Source: Cellulomonas sp. Y8 (GTDB lineage: Bacteria; Actinomycetota; Actinomycetes; Actinomycetales; Cellulomonadaceae). Taken from it: a stretch of 64,000 nucleotides of DNA. The position numbers and the translations under genes were made by a program. Under the pieces are notes generated by a model. The model was not told where the DNA came from and searched no databases. It saw only the letters and a list, made by a program, of their open reading frames with translations. Where the stretch lies: positions 4,340,001-4,404,000 of the forward strand of contig NZ_CP041203.1 of NCBI RefSeq assembly GCF_008033115.1. Reading direction: 5' to 3'. Shown one piece after another: positions 15,619 through 23,562 of the stretch (its first letter is position 1; each line of letters opens with the position of its first letter).

Positions 15619-17022
15619 ATGCGCCGGGCTGCCGTCGTCGTGCTCTGCCTGACCCAGTTCGTCGACGTGCTGGGCGTCACCAGCGCGACCACGGCGATCC
15701 CCGCGATCCTCGAGGGCCTGGACGCGGACGAGGCGGCCGCCGGTCCGCTCGCCACGACCTACGCGATGTTCTTCGGCGGCCTGCTCGTCGTGGGCGCCCG
15801 GCTCGGCGACCGGTACGGGCACCGCCGGGTGCTCGCCGTCGGACTCGTCGCGTTCATGGCCGTGTCCCTCGTCGGCGGGCTCGCGGCCTCCGTGCCGCAG
15901 GTGCTGGCGGCCCGGGCCCTGCAGGGGGCGGCCGCGGCGGCGTCGGTGCCGTCGGCGCTGCGGCTGCTGCTGCACGTCACGCCGGGGGAGGCGGAGCGCC
16001 GCTCCGCCCTGGCGGCGTGGAGCGCCGCGGGGGCAGCGGCCGGCGCGGCCGGGTTCGTCGTCGGCGGCCTGCTCGTCGACGCCTGGGACTGGCGGGCCGT
16101 GTTCTGGGTCAACGCGCCGGTCGGGGCGGCTCTCCTGCTCGCTCTGCTGACGACCGTCCCCGAGCTCCCGCGGGGCGGGGACCGGCCGCGGGTCGACCTG
16201 GTGGGCGCCGCGCTGCTCCTGGTGGCGGTGACGTGCGTCGTGGCGGGGGCAGCCCGGGCCGAGCAGGGCGGCGCGCGCGGGACGGCGCTCATGACCGCGG
16301 CCGGTCTCGCCGCGTGCGGCCTCGTCGCCGGCGCAGGGTTCGTCCTGCGGGTGCGCCGGGCGCGCGACCCGTTGATCCCGCTGGCGGCGGCCCGGTCGGT
16401 CGAGCTGCGGCACGGGACCGTGCTGTCGTTCGTGAACACGGCCACCACCAGCAGCGCGGGCGTCGTGGCGACGCTCGTGCTCCAGGACGACCTCGGGCAG
16501 TCGGCGCTCGGCGCCGGGACGACGCTGCTGACGCTCAGCGTGCTCGTCGTCGTCGGATCGGCGGCGGCGAGGCCGCTGCTCGGGCGGGTGGCCGCGCGGT
16601 ACGCGGCGGCGGCGGGACTCGCGGTGATCGCGACGGGCGACCTGGTGCTCGTCCTCGTCGGCGGCACCCGGCTCGGGGTCGCCTGCGGGGCCGGGGTGCT
16701 CGGGCTCGGGCTCGGGGTGGCGTCGGTCGCCGCGACGCACCTCGGGACCACGGTGCCCGCCTCGCTCGCGGGCAGCGCGAGCGGCGTGCTCAACACCGGA
16801 GCCCAGCTCGGCACCGCGATCGGCACCGCGCTGGTGGTCCTCGTCGCGGCGCTCGCCTCGCCCGCCTGGGGGTGGGGGAGCGCGGCCGCCCTGGCGGCCG
16901 TCACCGCGGGCTGGGTGGCGTGGTCGGCGCGGTGCGCGGGCGCGGAGGGGCCGACGCCGACGGAAGTCGACCCCGGCGCGACTCCCGGGCCGCGGACGCT
17001 CGGGCGCCGGGAATCCCGTTGA
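15619..17022 (+). CDS. MFS transporter, DHA2-like
   Basis: This 467-residue polytopic transporter has about 14 helices. It shows LTQFVDVLGVTSATTAIPAI, the MFS loop GARLGDRYGHRRVLAVG and WRAVFWVNAPVGAALLL, all typical of the DHA2 drug-H+ antiporter group. A TACGGT box (15606-15611) lies 7 bases before the ATG, so it is probably leaderless. The substrate is unknown. The next two genes on the same strand each have a similar box, so they appear independently transcribed. Confidence 0.92.
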   Translation: MRRAAVVVLCLTQFVDVLGVTSATTAIPAILEGLDADEAAAGPLATTYAMFFGGLLVVGARLGDRYGHRRVLAVGLVAFMAVSLVGGLAASVPQVLAARALQGAAAAASVPSALRLLLHVTPGEAERRSALAAWSAAGAAAGAAGFVVGGLLVDAWDWRAVFWVNAPVGAALLLALLTTVPELPRGGDRPRVDLVGAALLLVAVTCVVAGAARAEQGGARGTALMTAAGLAACGLVAGAGFVLRVRRARDPLIPLAAARSVELRHGTVLSFVNTATTSSAGVVATLVLQDDLGQSALGAGTTLLTLSVLVVVGSAAARPLLGRVAARYAAAAGLAVIATGDLVLVLVGGTRLGVACGAGVLGLGLGVASVAATHLGTTVPASLAGSASGVLNTGAQLGTAIGTALVVLVAALASPAWGWGSAAALAAVTAGWVAWSARCAGAEGPTPTEVDPGATPGPRTLGRRESR

Positions 17023-17044
17023 CCCGCCTCGGTACGGTCGCGGG

Positions 17045-17917
17045 ATGCACCTCGACGAGCTCCCGCTGGCCAACCGCACCGCGCTCGTGACGGGCGTGTC
17101 CCGCCGCCAGGGCATCGGGTACGCCGTCGCCCGCGAGCTGGGACGCCTCGGCGCCAGCGTCTTCACGCACGACTACGCGCCGCACGACGCGGACCAGCCC
17201 TGGGGCGGCGACGACCTCGACGCGGTGGCCGCGGGCGTCCGGGACGGGCTCAGGGGCGAGGCCGTCGCGGGTCGCGCGAGCGCGGACCTGCGCGACCCCG
17301 CCGAGGTCGACGCGCTGTTCGCCGCGGCCCGCGGCCTGACCGGCACCGTCGACGTGCTGGTGTGCAACCACGCGCGCAGCGGCGGGGACGGCTCGATCCT
17401 CGACATGACGCCGGAGGCGCTCGACGCGTTCTGGCAGACGAACACCCGGTCGACGATCCAGCTCACGCAGCGGTTCGCGCGCCAGTTCGTGCCGCCGTCC
17501 GCGGGCACGCGCCCGGGCGAGCGGCACGCGCGAACCGCGCCGGCCGACCCCGAGCGCGCCCCGAAGGTCGTCTGGATGACCTCCGGGCAGCAGCACGGGC
17601 CCATGCGCGGCGAGGTGGCATACGCGGCGTCCAAGGCCGCGCTCGCCGGGGTGACGGCCACGGTGGCGGCCGAGCTGCTGGATCTCGGCATCGTGCTCAA
17701 CACGGTGAACCCGGGCCCGGTGAACACGGGGTACCTCGATCCCGGGTCGACAGACCGCCCGCTGGCGGAGCTCGACGCGCTCCGCGCGGCGACGCCGTTC
17801 GGGCGGTGGGGCGATCCCACCGACCCCGCGCGGCTCATCGGCTGGCTGGTGAGCCCGGCCGGGTCGTGGGTCGTCGGGCAGGTGCTGACGTCGGACGGCG
17901 GCTTCGGGCTCCAGTGA
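17045..17917 (+). CDS. SDR-family oxidoreductase
   Basis: This 290-residue short-chain dehydrogenase has the cofactor motif ALVTGVSRRQGIGYAVAREL. NHARSGG replaces the usual NNAG. The catalytic Ser is in VVWMTSGQQHG, and the Tyr and Lys are in VAYAASKAALAG. An insertion of about 25 residues rich in Arg and Pro (PPSAGTRPGERHARTAP) precedes the catalytic Ser. The end QVLTSDGGFGLQ is standard. It resembles 3-oxoacyl reductase-like SDRs and aminoglycoside-cluster homologues, with no clear substrate. A TACGGT box lies 6 bases before the ATG. Confidence 0.9.
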   Translation: MHLDELPLANRTALVTGVSRRQGIGYAVARELGRLGASVFTHDYAPHDADQPWGGDDLDAVAAGVRDGLRGEAVAGRASADLRDPAEVDALFAAARGLTGTVDVLVCNHARSGGDGSILDMTPEALDAFWQTNTRSTIQLTQRFARQFVPPSAGTRPGERHARTAPADPERAPKVVWMTSGQQHGPMRGEVAYAASKAALAGVTATVAAELLDLGIVLNTVNPGPVNTGYLDPGSTDRPLAELDALRAATPFGRWGDPTDPARLIGWLVSPAGSWVVGQVLTSDGGFGLQ

Positions 17918-17948
17918 CGGTGTCGGCTCCGGCCGCTACGGTGCGCCG

Positions 17949-18737
17949 GTGAACGTCGTCGAGCACGGGACCGGGACGCCGCTCGTCCTCCTGCACGGCT
18001 TCGGCCTCGACCACCGCGTGCTGCTGCCGCTGGACCCGGTCCTCGAGGCGGCCGGCGGGTGGCGGCGGCTCTACGTGGACCTGCCCGGCGCCGGCGGAAC
18101 CCCCGTCGGGGACGTCGCGAGCACGCAGGACGTGGTCGCGGCCGTGGAGGACGAGCTGGAGCGCCGGATCGGCGACGAGCCGTTCGCGGTGCTCGGGCAG
18201 TCGTTCGGCGGCATGGTCGCGCGGCAGGTCGCGCACGACCTCCGGCCCCGGGTGCTGGGGCTGGCGACCGTCGCGGGCGTGTTCGTCGCCGAGCACGCCC
18301 GCCGGGACGTCCCGCCCGCCACCGTGCTGCGCGCCGACCCGGCCGCGCTCGCGCTGGCCGGCGAGGCCGCGGCGGACTACGCCGAGGGCGCCGTCGTGCA
18401 GTCCGAGGCGCACGTCCGGGCCTTCCTCGAGCACGTCCGGCCGGGCCTGCTCGCCGCCGACACGCGGGCGCTCGCGCGGATCGCCGCGCGGTACGCCCTG
18501 GACCGCGAGCCGGAGGACGTGGACCCGGAGCCGTTCACGGCACCGGGCCTGGTGCTGACCGCGCGGCAGGACCACGTCGTCGGCTACGAGGACGCGTGGG
18601 CGCGCCGGTCGCACTACCCGAGGACCACGTTCGTCGTGCTCGACGCGGCGGGGCACGACGTGCAGCTGGAGCAGCCGGCCGTGACGGCGGCGCTCGTCGC
18701 CGACTGGCTCGCGCGGATGCGGGCCGACGCGGGCTGA
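17949..18737 (+). CDS. alpha/beta hydrolase
   Basis: This 262-residue alpha/beta-hydrolase-fold enzyme has the oxyanion motif LVLLHGFGLDHR and the nucleophile elbow AVLGQSFGGMVA. The acid is probably in LVLTARQDHVVG, and the catalytic His is in LDAAGHDVQLEQP. The GTG at 17949 follows a TACGGT box by 6 bases, so it is leaderless. It starts 31 bases after the SDR stop. There is no signal peptide. The substrate, likely a small ester or a C-C bond, is unknown. Confidence 0.9.
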   Translation: MNVVEHGTGTPLVLLHGFGLDHRVLLPLDPVLEAAGGWRRLYVDLPGAGGTPVGDVASTQDVVAAVEDELERRIGDEPFAVLGQSFGGMVARQVAHDLRPRVLGLATVAGVFVAEHARRDVPPATVLRADPAALALAGEAAADYAEGAVVQSEAHVRAFLEHVRPGLLAADTRALARIAARYALDREPEDVDPEPFTAPGLVLTARQDHVVGYEDAWARRSHYPRTTFVVLDAAGHDVQLEQPAVTAALVADWLARMRADAG

Positions 18738-18743
18738 CCCGCG

Positions 18744-19181
18744 TCAGCCCCGGCGCAGGTCCTGGGCGAGCATCACGATGATGCCGCTCGGCCCGCGCAC
18801 GTACGTCAGCCGGTAGGCGTCCTCGTACGTCGCGATCCCGCGCAGCGGGTGGCAGCCGTGCCGCGCGGCCGTCGCCAGCGCGGCGTCGAGGTCGTCGACC
18901 GAGAACGCCACCCGGTGCATCCCGATCTCGTTCGGGAGCGTCGGCTCGGTCTCGATCGCGTGGGGGTGCAGGTACTCGAACAGCTCGAGCCGCCCGTGGC
19001 CGTCCGGCGTGCCGAGCATCGCGATCCGGGCGTGGTTCCCGTCGAGACCGACGGCGGTGTCCGCCCAGTCGCCGCTGACCTCGTCCCGGCCGAGCACCTC
19101 CAGGCCCAGGTCGGTGAAGAAGGCGATCGTCGCGTCCAGGTCCCGGACGGCGATCCCGACGTTCTCGAGCGCGATCGGCAT
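18744..19181 (-). CDS. VOC-family protein, methylmalonyl-CoA epimerase-like
   Basis: This 145-residue VOC protein has ALENVGIAVRDLDATIAFFT, then LELFEYLHPHAI, MHRVAFSVDDLDAALATAAR and VRGPSGIIVMLAQ. Candidate metal ligands are Glu in LELFEY, His in MHRVAF and a residue of GIIVML. The length and motifs resemble epimerase or dioxygenase-like VOC proteins, but the last Glu ligand seems replaced. A TACCGT box is 7 bases before the ATG, so it is probably leaderless. It converges on the hydrolase gene. Confidence 0.88.
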   Translation of the reverse strand: MPIALENVGIAVRDLDATIAFFTDLGLEVLGRDEVSGDWADTAVGLDGNHARIAMLGTPDGHGRLELFEYLHPHAIETEPTLPNEIGMHRVAFSVDDLDAALATAARHGCHPLRGIATYEDAYRLTYVRGPSGIIVMLAQDLRRG

Positions 19182-19219
19182 GCGCCGCACGGTACGCCCG
19201 TGCGGCGCACGCCGGAGGC

Positions 19220-19705
19220 TCAGCCGCGGGCGACCGCGGCCACGAACCGCGCGCTGTGCTCCTGCACCGCCGCGACCCGCCGGGCGACCACCGCGGCGGC
19301 GTCCTCCCCGGCCTCGACGATCGTCGGCCGGCGGCGGGCGTTGCGGGAGCACGCGAAGTCGGCGCAGATCAGGGTGCCGATGGTGTCACCGTTCCGCCCG
19401 GCCGGGCCGGCCAGCTTCGCCACGAACAGGGCCACCTCGTTGGTCGCGACGACGTCCTCGCACCAGGTGCACACGGCGCTGCGGCGGGTGGCGCCGTCGG
19501 AGGCGCGCAGCACCATGCCGGTCGGGCGGTCGTCGACGCGGGTGACGACGTAGGCGCGGCGGGGGTTCTTGGGGTCCGTCCAGCCCAGGTAGTCCAGGCG
19601 ATCCCAGTCGAGGGACGCCAGGTCGGGCAGCACGGCCTGCGCCGCGTCGCGGCGGGAGCAGTTGACGAAGGAGGCACGGATCTCGGGCACGGTCAGGGCA
19701 CGCAT
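19220..19705 (-). CDS. FBP-domain (EF-G-binding, FusB-like zinc-finger) protein
   Basis: This 161-residue protein starts MRALTVPEIRASFVNCSRR and carries a C-terminal treble-clef zinc finger. The Cys pairs CTWC (about residues 79-82) and CADFAC (about 114-119) are the ligands. The family is related to the FusB/FBP proteins that bind elongation factor G on the ribosome and can release fusidic acid-stalled EF-G. Whether this actinobacterial form gives resistance is unknown. The gene is monocistronic, with a GC-rich 340-bp region upstream. Confidence 0.85.
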   Translation of the reverse strand: MRALTVPEIRASFVNCSRRDAAQAVLPDLASLDWDRLDYLGWTDPKNPRRAYVVTRVDDRPTGMVLRASDGATRRSAVCTWCEDVVATNEVALFVAKLAGPAGRNGDTIGTLICADFACSRNARRRPTIVEAGEDAAAVVARRVAAVQEHSARFVAAVARG

Positions 19706-20045
19706 GGTGGAGCTCGCTCTCGGAGAGGGGGAGCGCCCGGCGCGGTCAGGGCCGCGCGGGCACGGGGCAGCGCCGTCGCGGGGGACCGGGACGCGCACCC
19801 GTGCGGGTGGGTCGGTCCGGCGCGACGGCGGGGGACCCGTCACACAAGGTGGCCGTGTCGGCCGACCCCGCTCCCTGCGGACATCCGCTGGCTCCTCGTG
19901 CTCCTGCGGCCGCGGCGGTTCGCGCGGCGCACTCCCGCCGAGCATGGACCACGGAGCGCGGGATCGTCGCGCCCTTTTGTCGCTCGGCCCTGCAAGCCTG
20001 CGGCCCTCGTGCTGCAGACCACGCCGAGCGCACTAGCATCACGGC
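19706..20045. other. 340-bp intergenic region between divergent FBP and HIT genes
   Basis: I find no convincing gene here; short readings are Arg/Pro-rich. It holds a 6-bp inverted repeat, CACCCGTGCGGGTG (19796-19809). A TAGCAT box at 20034-20039 lies 6 bases before the HIT start. The rest shows no structure I can name. Confidence 0.5.
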
Positions 20046-20489
20046 GTGAGCGACCAGGCAGCCCCGTCAGAGGACTGCGTGTTCTGCGGGATCGTCGCCG
20101 GCGTGGTCCCGTGCGCGAAGGTGGCCGAGGACGAGACGACCTTCGCTTTCATGGACATCGACCCCGGTTCCGACGGCCACCTCCTCGTGATCCCCAAGAG
20201 GCACAGCGCCGACCTGTTCGACATCCCCGCGGAGGACCTGGCCGCGACCGTGCTCGCCGCGCGGCGGATCGCCGGGGGAGTGCGTGCCGCGCTCGGCGCC
20301 GTCGGGGTCAACCTGCTCAACTGCAGCGGCCCGGAGTCCTGGCAGACGGTCTTCCACTTCCACCTGCACGTCATCCCGCGGTACCGGGACCGGAGCAGGG
20401 ACCGGATGACGCTGCCGTTCGCACCGGGCCGTCCCGCGGACGCGGACGCGATCGCCGAGCGCGCGCGGGCCGTGGCGGCGGCGCTCTGA
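20046..20489 (+). CDS. HIT-family nucleotide hydrolase/transferase
   Basis: This 147-residue HIT protein has the histidine-triad active site TVFHFHLHVIPRYRD, with the nucleophile expected at the middle His. DCVFCGIVAG near the N-terminus carries a CxxC zinc pair. PGSDGHLLVIPKRHSADLFD is also conserved. Members hydrolyse adenosine phosphoramidates or dinucleoside polyphosphates. The GTG start is 6 bases after a TAGCAT box, so the message is probably leaderless. Confidence 0.92.
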   Translation: MSDQAAPSEDCVFCGIVAGVVPCAKVAEDETTFAFMDIDPGSDGHLLVIPKRHSADLFDIPAEDLAATVLAARRIAGGVRAALGAVGVNLLNCSGPESWQTVFHFHLHVIPRYRDRSRDRMTLPFAPGRPADADAIAERARAVAAAL

Positions 20490-20569
20490 GCCCGCCGGCC
20501 GCTGCAACGGGGCGGAAGCCCGGGCCGGTCATGCTTGTTGAACACGAGAGAACTCGGGAAGAGGCACCC

Positions 20570-20977
20570 ATGAACGACTGGAACACGAGCATCATCGAGG
20601 AGTTCCGCGCCCACGACGGCAGGGTGGGCGGCCGGTTCGAGGGGTCGCCCCTGCTCCTGCTGCACACCACGGGCGCGAGGTCGGGACAGGAGCGCGTGAA
20701 CCCGGTGATTTACCGGGACCTCGGCGAGGGTCGGGTGGCCGTGTTCGCGTCGTACGCCGGGCTGGACGTGAACCCCGCGTGGTTCCACAACCTGGTGGCG
20801 GAGCCGCGCGTGTCCGCCGAGATCGGCACCGGGAGGCGGGAGTTCGTGGCGCGGGTGGCCTCGGGGGAGGAGCGCAGGGCGATCTGGGAGCAGCAGAAGG
20901 CCGCGTACCCCGGGTTCGCCGGGTACGAGGCGAAGACGACCCGGGAGATCCCCGTGGTCGTGCTCGACCCGCGCTGA
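20570..20977 (+). CDS. Ddn-like deazaflavin (F420)-dependent nitroreductase
   Basis: This 135-residue split-barrel protein has the features LLLLHTTGARSGQERVNPVI, VFASYAGLDVNPAWFHNL, VAEPRVSAEIG and the C-terminal YEAKTTREIPVVVLDP. These match the Mycobacterium Ddn family, which uses reduced F420. Its presence implies the host makes F420. GGGAAGAGG precedes the ATG at 20570. Natural substrates of such enzymes are often quinones; which one here is unknown. Confidence 0.9.
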   Translation: MNDWNTSIIEEFRAHDGRVGGRFEGSPLLLLHTTGARSGQERVNPVIYRDLGEGRVAVFASYAGLDVNPAWFHNLVAEPRVSAEIGTGRREFVARVASGEERRAIWEQQKAAYPGFAGYEAKTTREIPVVVLDPR

Positions 20978-21057
20978 CGCACCGGCGGTGGACGGGGGGG
21001 CGAGGTCGATCGCGCAACCAGGCTCCTGGCCGGGGCGACGTCGCTAGGCTCGACGGC

Positions 21058-21288
21058 ATGGAGTCCGCAGCGAAGAAGCCGTGGTGGCAGATGACCCGCA
21101 CGCCCGCGACCGGGTTCTGGCTGGGCGGGCTCTGGCTGGTGTTCTCGGTGAGCCGGTGGTGGTCGCTCGAGCCGAGCGGCAGCTGGGTCGGGCCTGCCTC
21201 GGGGACGCTGTTCACGCTGCTCGGCGCGAGCTACCTCGCGAGCGCGACCGCCGACCTCCGCCGTCGGCGCACCGTCGCCGCGGGGTGA
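21058..21288 (+). CDS. 76-aa membrane protein
   Basis: This small protein starts MESAAKKPWWQMTRTPATG. Hydrophobic segments run from FWLGGLWLVFSVSRWWSLE and LFTLLGASYLASATADL. Two membrane helices with a short polar loop (PSGSWVGPAS) are likely, ending in a basic LRRRRTVAAG tail. A TAGGCT box at 21045-21050 is 7 bases before the ATG, implying a leaderless transcript. The family is unknown. Confidence 0.65.
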   Translation: MESAAKKPWWQMTRTPATGFWLGGLWLVFSVSRWWSLEPSGSWVGPASGTLFTLLGASYLASATADLRRRRTVAAG

Positions 21289-21304
21289 CGGCGGGGCGGC
21301 GCGG

Positions 21305-22222
21305 TCACGGGGTCGACAGCAGGCCGAACCGGCCCCGCGACGACCGCAGGTCCGCGGCCACCGCGGGCCACGCGGTCGGGTCGACACCGAGCCGGGTCCG
21401 CAGCCACGCGGTGGTCACGCGCTGCACGAGCCGGACCCGTTCCGGGCTGGCGTCGGTCGTCTCGGCTACCTCGTGCCCGACGATCCCGCCCAGGGAGTGC
21501 TCGCCGCCGACCAGGGTGAGCAGCGCGTCAGCGCCCGGGCTGAGGCGGTAGGCGTCGGTGAACCAGTCGGGTCCGCGGCTGGACAGAGCCGAGCGGTCGG
21601 CGTCACCCGCGACCACGAGCGTCGGGGTCGTCAGGTGCCCGTACGCGGGGCGCATGAACGGCAGGTGCTCCGCGGCGAACGGGGTGAGGCTGTCGCCGGT
21701 GCCCGTCGCGGCGAGCAGGATCCCCGCGCGCACCCGCGGGTCGGCGAACCGCTCCTCGGTGGCGCCGTCGGGGCTCAGCACGCCGGCGCCGAGCAGGGTG
21801 CCCGCGGTCTGCGCGCCCCAGGAGTGCCCCGCGACCGCGATCCGCTCCCGGTCGACCCGCTCGACCAGCCCGGGGACGGCCGCCACCACCTGGTCGAGGT
21901 GGTCCAGCACCGCCGTGAGGTCCGCGATGCGCCATCGCCAGATGTCCGCGAAGCCGGGGTCGTCGTGACCGAGGCCCCGGGAGCGCGAGTCGAGGTGCGT
22001 GGGCTGGACGACGACGAAGCCCTGACCGGCCCAGTGCTCGGCGAGCGGTGCGTAGCCGTCCATCGACCAGCCGTTGCCGTGGGACAGGACGACGACGGGG
22101 AGGCGGTCGCCGCGCAGAGGAGCGGTGACCCGGACGCGCAGAGGATCGGGGCGGCCCTCGGCCGGGACCTCGACCGGCTTGACCGAGCTGATGGGCGTCG
22201 CGGGGATCGTGCTGGTGGTCAC
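21305..22222 (-). CDS. alpha/beta hydrolase, dienelactone hydrolase/PAF-acetylhydrolase-like
   Basis: This 305-residue protein has PVVVLSHGNGWSMDGYAPLA (oxyanion hole), the nucleophile motif IAVAGHSWGAQTAGT, the acid region TLVVAGDADRSALS and a His in VGGEHSLGGI. The GTG at 22222 has an AAAGG Shine-Dalgarno. There is no lipoprotein or signal peptide. It is divergent from a TetR gene, with two strong palindromes between them, so its expression is likely repressed by TetR until an inducer is present. Confidence 0.88.
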   Translation of the reverse strand: MTTSTIPATPISSVKPVEVPAEGRPDPLRVRVTAPLRGDRLPVVVLSHGNGWSMDGYAPLAEHWAGQGFVVVQPTHLDSRSRGLGHDDPGFADIWRWRIADLTAVLDHLDQVVAAVPGLVERVDRERIAVAGHSWGAQTAGTLLGAGVLSPDGATEERFADPRVRAGILLAATGTGDSLTPFAAEHLPFMRPAYGHLTTPTLVVAGDADRSALSSRGPDWFTDAYRLSPGADALLTLVGGEHSLGGIVGHEVAETTDASPERVRLVQRVTTAWLRTRLGVDPTAWPAVAADLRSSRGRFGLLSTP

Positions 22223-22270
22223 GGCGATGGCCTTTCGACGGAGACGACGATCTGGCACACTGAACCATGC

Positions 22271-22308
22271 GGAACAGTGTTCCGGTAGACCATATGGAAC
22301 CATGTTCC
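22271..22308. promoter_or_regulatory. two palindromic operators in the TetR/hydrolase divergon
   Basis: GGAACAGTGTTCC (22271-22283) and GGAACCATGTTCC (22296-22308) are near-identical palindromes whose centres are 25 bp apart. They sit between the starts of the divergent hydrolase and TetR genes. This fits binding of TetR dimers controlling both directions. Confidence 0.75.
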
Positions 22309-22339
22309 GGTTAGCAAGCAGCGCGAGGTGGGCCCACAC

Positions 22340-22924
22340 ATGACCGAGACCGAGGCGAACCCGGGTCGGGGACGGCGGCGCGCGGACGCCGAGCGCAACA
22401 TCGCCGCGCTGCTGGACGCCGCGTCCGCGGAGTTCGTCCGCGCCGGCGTCGACGTCCCGGTGCGCGACGTCGCCGCGCGAGCCGGCGTCGGCGTCGCCAC
22501 GATCTACCGGCATTTCCCGACGCGCGCCGACCTGGTCGTCGCCGTCTACCGGCACCAGATCGACGCGTTGGCACACCTCGGGCCCGACCTGCTCGCCGCG
22601 GGCGGGACGCCGTCGGCGGCGCTGGCGACGTGGATCGACGGGTTCGTGGACTTCCTCGTCACCAAGCACGGGCTCGCAGGAGCGCTGCGCTCGACGGACC
22701 CGGGGTTCGAGGCGCTGCACAGGCTGTTCGTCAGCCGGCTCGTGCCGGTGTGCGGCGAGCTGCTGGCCGCCGCGCGGGCCGCGGGCGAGATCGGCGACGC
22801 GCTGGGCGCCTACGAGCTGATGCGGTCGATCGGGAACCTGTGCATCGGCGCCGAGTCGGACGAGCGGTACGACGCGCGCGCCGCGGTGGCGGTGCTGCTG
22901 GCCGGGCTGCGCGCGGACGGGTGA
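22340..22924 (+). CDS. TetR-family repressor
   Basis: This 194-residue TetR protein has the HTH VRDVAARAGVGVATIYRHFP, followed by TRADLVVAVYRHQIDAL. A ligand-binding C-terminal domain contains FVDFLVTKHGLAGALR. I prefer ATG 22340 (MTETEANPGRGRRRADAERN) to an in-frame GTG at 22328. GAGGTGGG lies upstream. It likely regulates itself and the divergent hydrolase through the two GGAAC...GTTCC sites. The next membrane gene begins near its stop. Confidence 0.92.
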   Translation: MTETEANPGRGRRRADAERNIAALLDAASAEFVRAGVDVPVRDVAARAGVGVATIYRHFPTRADLVVAVYRHQIDALAHLGPDLLAAGGTPSAALATWIDGFVDFLVTKHGLAGALRSTDPGFEALHRLFVSRLVPVCGELLAAARAAGEIGDALGAYELMRSIGNLCIGAESDERYDARAAVAVLLAGLRADG

Positions 22925-23004
22925 TGCCCGGCGCGCCAGCGCACCCGGGGGACTCGCTGGCCATCGCGCACGTCGCGGGCCCGTCGGGTGCCATGATCGC
23001 CACC

Positions 23005-23487
23005 ATGTCCGTCCGGTGGTGGCGCGTGCTCGCGGTCTGGCCGCTGGCGTTCGTGCTCTCGGTCGCCGCGAGCATCCTTGCCTTGCTGGTGGCCACGGCG
23101 GCGTTCTCGGGTGACCTCGGCGCGCTGCCTGACGTCCGGTACGTGGTGCTCTGGGTCCCGTTGCTCGCCGTCGTGCCCGCCGTCGTGATCGGCATGCCGT
23201 TGCTGGCCGCGGCGGCGGTGAGCCTCCACGAGGCCGGTCTCGGGTGGCAGGTGCTGACGGTCGGCTGGTTCACCGCCGGAGCCGCCGCCGTCGGCGCGGC
23301 GTTCCCGTTCAGCCCGTGGGGCCCGCTCGGTTGGCGGTCCACCGAACCGGATGCGCCGTACGACTGGACGATCGCCGCGCTGGTCGGCGGGATCGCGGCG
23401 GTGACGTGGGGCCTGGGCACCGCTGCGGCTTGGGCGATCGTCCGGCCTGTGCGCCCGGGCCCGCAGCCGCTGGCGCAACGCCGATAA
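23005..23487 (+). CDS. four-helix membrane protein
   Basis: From ATG 23005 the protein has 160 residues, starting MSVRWWRVLAVWPLAFVLSV. About four helices follow, at residues 8-32, 46-68, 78-95 and 118-145. An ATG at 22924, which overlaps the TetR stop as TGATG, would add 27 residues of ordinary soluble sequence. I favour 23005 because the hydrophobic part starts there. The function is unknown. It may be co-transcribed with tetR. Confidence 0.65.
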   Translation: MSVRWWRVLAVWPLAFVLSVAASILALLVATAAFSGDLGALPDVRYVVLWVPLLAVVPAVVIGMPLLAAAAVSLHEAGLGWQVLTVGWFTAGAAAVGAAFPFSPWGPLGWRSTEPDAPYDWTIAALVGGIAAVTWGLGTAAAWAIVRPVRPGPQPLAQRR

Positions 23488-23562
23488 TGCACGTTATGTC
23501 AGACCGCGTACACCCCGGCCCATGAGCGACGGTCGGTCACGGTTCGCAGCCGTCGCCGGCGT

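Noticed and set aside
19840..20022. Small minus-strand ORF of 60 codons in the FBP-HIT gap
   Set aside because: No ribosome-binding site, no recognisable sequence and Arg/Gly-rich composition.
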